From Clostridium ragsdalei P11 (lineage in GTDB: Bacteria > Bacillota > Clostridia > Clostridiales > Clostridiaceae): a DNA stretch of 64,000 nucleotides. Shown here in pieces: positions 61,672-64,000 of this stretch. The stretch spans positions 116,756-180,755 of the forward strand of contig NZ_LROS01000055.1 in the NCBI RefSeq assembly GCF_001675165.1, given 5' to 3'. Each line of letters opens with the position of its first letter. Positions within the stretch are counted from its first letter, which is position 1. The translations under genes were made by a program, and so were the position numbers. The notes below the pieces were generated by a model that worked only from the letters and a program-made list of their open reading frames with translations, was not told where the DNA came from and did no database searches.

Positions 61672-62466
61672 ATGTGGGAGATATATAATAACCTTATTTC
61701 AAGAATACCAGAAAATATAAAAATAAAAAGATGTTTAATGGGAGTAAATTGGTTTTTAGTGGAGTCTGAGGGAATTGGCATGGCAATGAGACCTTTAGAA
61801 GTGTATGGTAAGGTGAGTATTCCTGAGCATATAGCAGGAATGAAGGTTTGTGAAATAGCTAGGTACATAAAGTCCTGGAATAATTACGAGGCTGCACTTG
61901 GATTGGCAGCAATAAATTCTGTAATAAATACTGAAAGTAATGTTTCTAAAATTTATCCCGGTGATATAAATGGACAACCTAATGAATCTTCATTTATATC
62001 GCTAAAGGAAGAAATAATAGGAAAAAATGTCACAGTAATTGGGCATTTTCCGAGAGTAGAATCACTTAGAAGAATATGTAAGCTGTCAATACTAGAAAGA
62101 AAACCTGACGAGGGAGATTATCCTGACCCAGCCTGTGAGTATATTTTACCTTATCAGGATTATGTTTTTATAACAGGAACAACGATTATAAATAAAACTC
62201 TTCCAAGGCTTCTTGAATTGAGTAAAAATGCAAATGTAATATTGGTTGGACCAAGTGTTCCTATGACTGAAATGCTGTTTAGTTATGGGGTTGACGTATT
62301 AGCTGGTACAGTTATCGTTGAAAAGGAAAGAGCCTGGGACGTTATACAAGAAGGCAATCCAACAAAATTTTTTAAACGTGGTGCCAGAAGGGTTAACATA
62401 AGTTTTGAAGATTATAAAAATGTACAATGGAGAGATGAAATTCAGTTAAGTAAGAAAGATATTTGA
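61672..62466 (+). CDS. DUF4213/DUF364 heavy-metal-chelation-type protein (second)
   Basis: 264 residues starting MWEIYNNLISRIP, nine bases after GGGGGAG; a longer frame from 61639 has no ribosome site. Same domains as its neighbour (GVNWFLVESEGIGMAM, SWNNYEAALGLAAINSVINT, VTVIGHFPRVESL, FITGTTIINKTLPRLLELS) with a longer C-terminus. Arose by tandem duplication. The pair may form a heterodimer or handle two metals. Confidence 0.85.
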   Translation: MWEIYNNLISRIPENIKIKRCLMGVNWFLVESEGIGMAMRPLEVYGKVSIPEHIAGMKVCEIARYIKSWNNYEAALGLAAINSVINTESNVSKIYPGDINGQPNESSFISLKEEIIGKNVTVIGHFPRVESLRRICKLSILERKPDEGDYPDPACEYILPYQDYVFITGTTIINKTLPRLLELSKNANVILVGPSVPMTEMLFSYGVDVLAGTVIVEKERAWDVIQEGNPTKFFKRGARRVNISFEDYKNVQWRDEIQLSKKDI

Positions 62467-62498
62467 AACATTAAGTTGGCGAGGAGCAGAAGATAAAT

Positions 62499-63101
62499 CT
62501 ACTCCTCACAAAATCTAAATAATTTAAACCATTTTTGTTTCTTTTGTTTCTTTCTCTCCTTTCGGCTGATATATTCAGATTGATTATTTTGAATTTGTTC
62601 AACTAATTCTTTAGTATCTGTAATAGAATTAAATAAGGAATTTTTGTCATTTAATATCTTAGATAAATTATCATTAATTAAAGAACTGCTTTTTTCAATA
62701 TCACTTTTAATGATGTTTGTATTGTTTTGCATAATATCTGAAACAGATTGTCTAATAATAGTTTCTATTTCAGGTTTTATCAAATTGGATATTGCTTGTG
62801 CTGCAAATTCTAAATCTTTTTGATTACTAAATAGGGAAGAATCATTATCTAAGAAATATTGTTTAATTTGTTGTGTTGTATAATGTTTTTCTTTGGATAA
62901 GTATTGAATCATTTTTAATTTGTTAATATCATCTTCAGTAAAATTTCTATATTTACAGTGATGATTGGAGTTTAAATAGTCTTTGAAGGTAAGGCAGTAA
63001 TTTCTAATTGCTTGAGTGCTAGTGTTTAATAATTTTGCAACATCCTTTGTCTTGTAAGTATTTATTTTGAAATCGCTTATGTTTATTGATTTGTTTTCCA
63101 T
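62499..63101 (-). CDS. MerR-type DNA-binding protein with coiled coil
   Basis: 200 residues. A MerR-like winged helix at about 10-75 (TKDVAKLLNTSTQAIRNYCLTF, NFTEDDINKLKMIQYLSKEKHYTTQQIKQYF), then a long helical/coiled-coil region and a basic tail (RKERKKQKKQKWFKLFRF). No metal-binding Cys pattern of metal-sensing MerR proteins. Start at MENKS, 9 bases after AAAGGAG; an upstream in-frame ATG is rejected. Similar proteins occur on plasmids and phages. Whether it acts on the nearby operators is open; its location beside unit 3 makes it one candidate. Confidence 0.75.
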   Translation of the reverse strand: MENKSINISDFKINTYKTKDVAKLLNTSTQAIRNYCLTFKDYLNSNHHCKYRNFTEDDINKLKMIQYLSKEKHYTTQQIKQYFLDNDSSLFSNQKDLEFAAQAISNLIKPEIETIIRQSVSDIMQNNTNIIKSDIEKSSSLINDNLSKILNDKNSLFNSITDTKELVEQIQNNQSEYISRKERKKQKKQKWFKLFRFCEE

Positions 63102-63122
63102 AGTTACCACTCCTTTTACAAT

Positions 63123-63151
63123 ATTATACAATTAATTGGAAATATTATCAA
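63123..63151 (-). promoter_or_regulatory. Sigma-A promoter of the MerR-type gene
   Basis: On the minus strand TTGATA and TATAAT are exactly 17 bases apart, 22 bases before the start codon. Confidence 0.75.
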
Positions 63152-63217
63152 GATAATTTTTATATAAAATGTTTATTCTAAATGAAGTTCTTGACATGGG
63201 AAAACTCTGTAAGATGA

Positions 63218-63301
63218 TTTTATCCGATGACTACCTGCTCTAATACTCCCACTTCTCCAAGTTGGAGTAAAACTCCATCTGATGCCAAGAACTCTGTTTA
63301 T
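63218..63301 (+). repeat. Intergenic palindromic repeat family, copy D (deleted form)
   Basis: Keeps both ends (TTTATCCGATGACTACCTGC and GATGCCAAGAACTCTGTTTA) but loses about 100 bp of the core, giving an 84-bp element. The ends are nearly identical to copy B. Confidence 0.75.
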
Positions 63302-63424
63302 TTAATTAATTTATGATATAATATTTTTAAGGATATTTTTTACTAAATTACAATATTTTATATTGAAGAGCAATTATATTATATCATTTTCAAAAAAATT
63401 TATCATATTAAACTGTGGAAAATC

Positions 63425-63609
63425 TTTATCCGATCGCTACCATTGCTACCCCCCATCTTTTATCAAAGTGGGGTATAAGCACTGCTACGCCCCTGGATAA
63501 CGATTTTCCCTAAAGGATAACGCCTTCTAAGTGCTAAAGCACTAAGAATCCTGTTAATAAGTTTCAGATGGAGAAAAAACTCCACCTGAAACCAAGAACT
63601 CTGTTTATC
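63425..63609 (+). repeat. Intergenic palindromic repeat family, copy E
   Basis: About 185 bp. The core GGATAACGATTTTCCCTAAA and GGATAACGCCTTCTAAGTGC are identical to copy B, while the hairpin (TTTCAGATGGAG-CTCCACCTGAAA) and left arm differ with compensating changes. Between copies D and E (63302-63424) the DNA is AT-rich with a widely spaced ATGATATAAT/ATTATATCAT pair. Confidence 0.78.
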
Positions 63610-63657
63610 TTTTCAGAAGGCGGAAATGCCTAAATTTGAAGAAAGGAATATAAGAAT

Positions 63658-64000
63658 ATGAAAAGTATACTAACTACTTGCCCTTATTGTGGAACAGGAT
63701 GCACATTTTTCTTAAATGTAAGAGATGGAAAAATTGTTAGTGTAACCCCGGATGATAATGCAAATTCAGTAAACCAAGGGAAGCTCTGCTCAAAAGGCCG
63801 TTTTGGTTTTGACTTTGTACATCATAAAGATCGTTTAACTAACCCTTTGATCAGAAAAGAAGGAAAGCTGGTCGAGGTTACATGGGAGGAAGCAATTGGC
63901 TTTATTGTTTCTAAAATCAAAAAAACTGTAAAAGAATATGGTTCTGACAGTGTTGCAGCTTTTAGTTCCGCACGATGTACTAATGAAGAAAACTATCTTA
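63658..64000 (+). CDS. fdhA: Formate dehydrogenase large (molybdopterin) subunit, 3' end outside window
   Basis: 114 codons are visible. TTCPYCGTGCTFFLNVRDGK and KLCSKGRFGFDFVHHKDRL give the CxxCxxxC...C cluster-binding motif of FdhF/FdhA-type enzymes, followed by NPLIRKEGKL, VTWEEAI and the start of the MPT-binding domain (AAFSSARCTNEENYL). The Sec or Cys at the active site, expected near residue 135-145, lies beyond the edge. In acetogens it interconverts CO2 and formate for the methyl branch of the Wood-Ljungdahl pathway, needing W or Mo bis-MGD cofactor. RBS AAAGGA. Other molybdopterin oxidoreductases share the start, so FDH is likely rather than certain. Confidence 0.85.
   Translation, partial: MKSILTTCPYCGTGCTFFLNVRDGKIVSVTPDDNANSVNQGKLCSKGRFGFDFVHHKDRLTNPLIRKEGKLVEVTWEEAIGFIVSKIKKTVKEYGSDSVAAFSSARCTNEENYL

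Noticed and set aside
62499..63101. MerR-type gene as the regulator of the three-unit regulon
   Set aside because: Only proximity supports it. The promoters have normal 17-base spacing, not the long spacer typical of MerR-activated promoters, and no metal-binding cysteines are seen.

Overview
The window is low-GC DNA from an acetogenic or related Clostridium (C. ljungdahlii / C. autoethanogenum-like is my best guess). The pointers are very AT-rich coding sequence, strong AGGAGG-type ribosome sites, cell-wall-binding repeat 2 (CWB2) surface proteins, rubrerythrin, RodA, and at the right edge the start of a clostridial formate dehydrogenase large subunit. Species assignment is inference.

Left part (1 to about 15.0 kb) is accessory DNA: the end of a phage tail tape-measure gene carrying CWB2-like repeats, a DUF4062 protein (possible defence gene), a structured RNA candidate, a serine recombinase, and an operon of zinc-ribbon/TPR membrane proteins. 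Then come a truncated UvrD-type helicase, an IS200-type element whose transposase is split by a group II intron, and a stand-alone ATPase. A 37-bp near-identical repeat lies at both ends of this stretch (4292 and 14965).

Middle part (15.0 to 26.7 kb) is mostly ordinary chromosomal genes: DUF1858 protein, rubrerythrin, a CWB2 surface protein, RodA/FtsW, HAD hydrolase, an ATC-hydrolase-like protein, a decayed DUF421 gene, DUF6483, aldo/keto reductase, a glutamic (G1) peptidase, and an orphan metal-chelate binding lipoprotein. A family of about 185-bp palindromic repeats is scattered through the intergenic regions of the whole window.

Right part (26.8 to 64 kb) is the most interesting. Three transcription units share one promoter architecture (palindromic operator, then TTGCAA-17-TATAAT): (1) moeA plus a FecCD-type ABC importer and a THEP1-like NTPase; (2) an operon of a surface protein, an ExbB/TolQ-like proton channel, DUF2149, a complete ECF transporter and sulfite-oxidase-like (molybdopterin-fold) proteins, ending with a phosphodiesterase fusion; (3) a binding lipoprotein plus two DUF364/DUF4213 heavy-metal-chelation proteins. 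Units 1 and 3 also carry a ZTP-type riboswitch-like leader with its own terminator. Between units 2 and 3 lie six secreted multidomain proteins (molybdopterin-fold, Shr-type HID, GLUG, NHL, purple acid phosphatase, Big_2, CWB2, CFI-box), four sharing an unrecognised C-terminal module.

Working model (inference): a surface-to-cytoplasm system that captures and trims a molybdenum/tungsten pterin cofactor or metal chelate, moves it with proton-motive-force help to ECF and FecCD importers, and supplies formate dehydrogenase. The ZTP-like leaders would tie it to formyl-tetrahydrofolate shortage.
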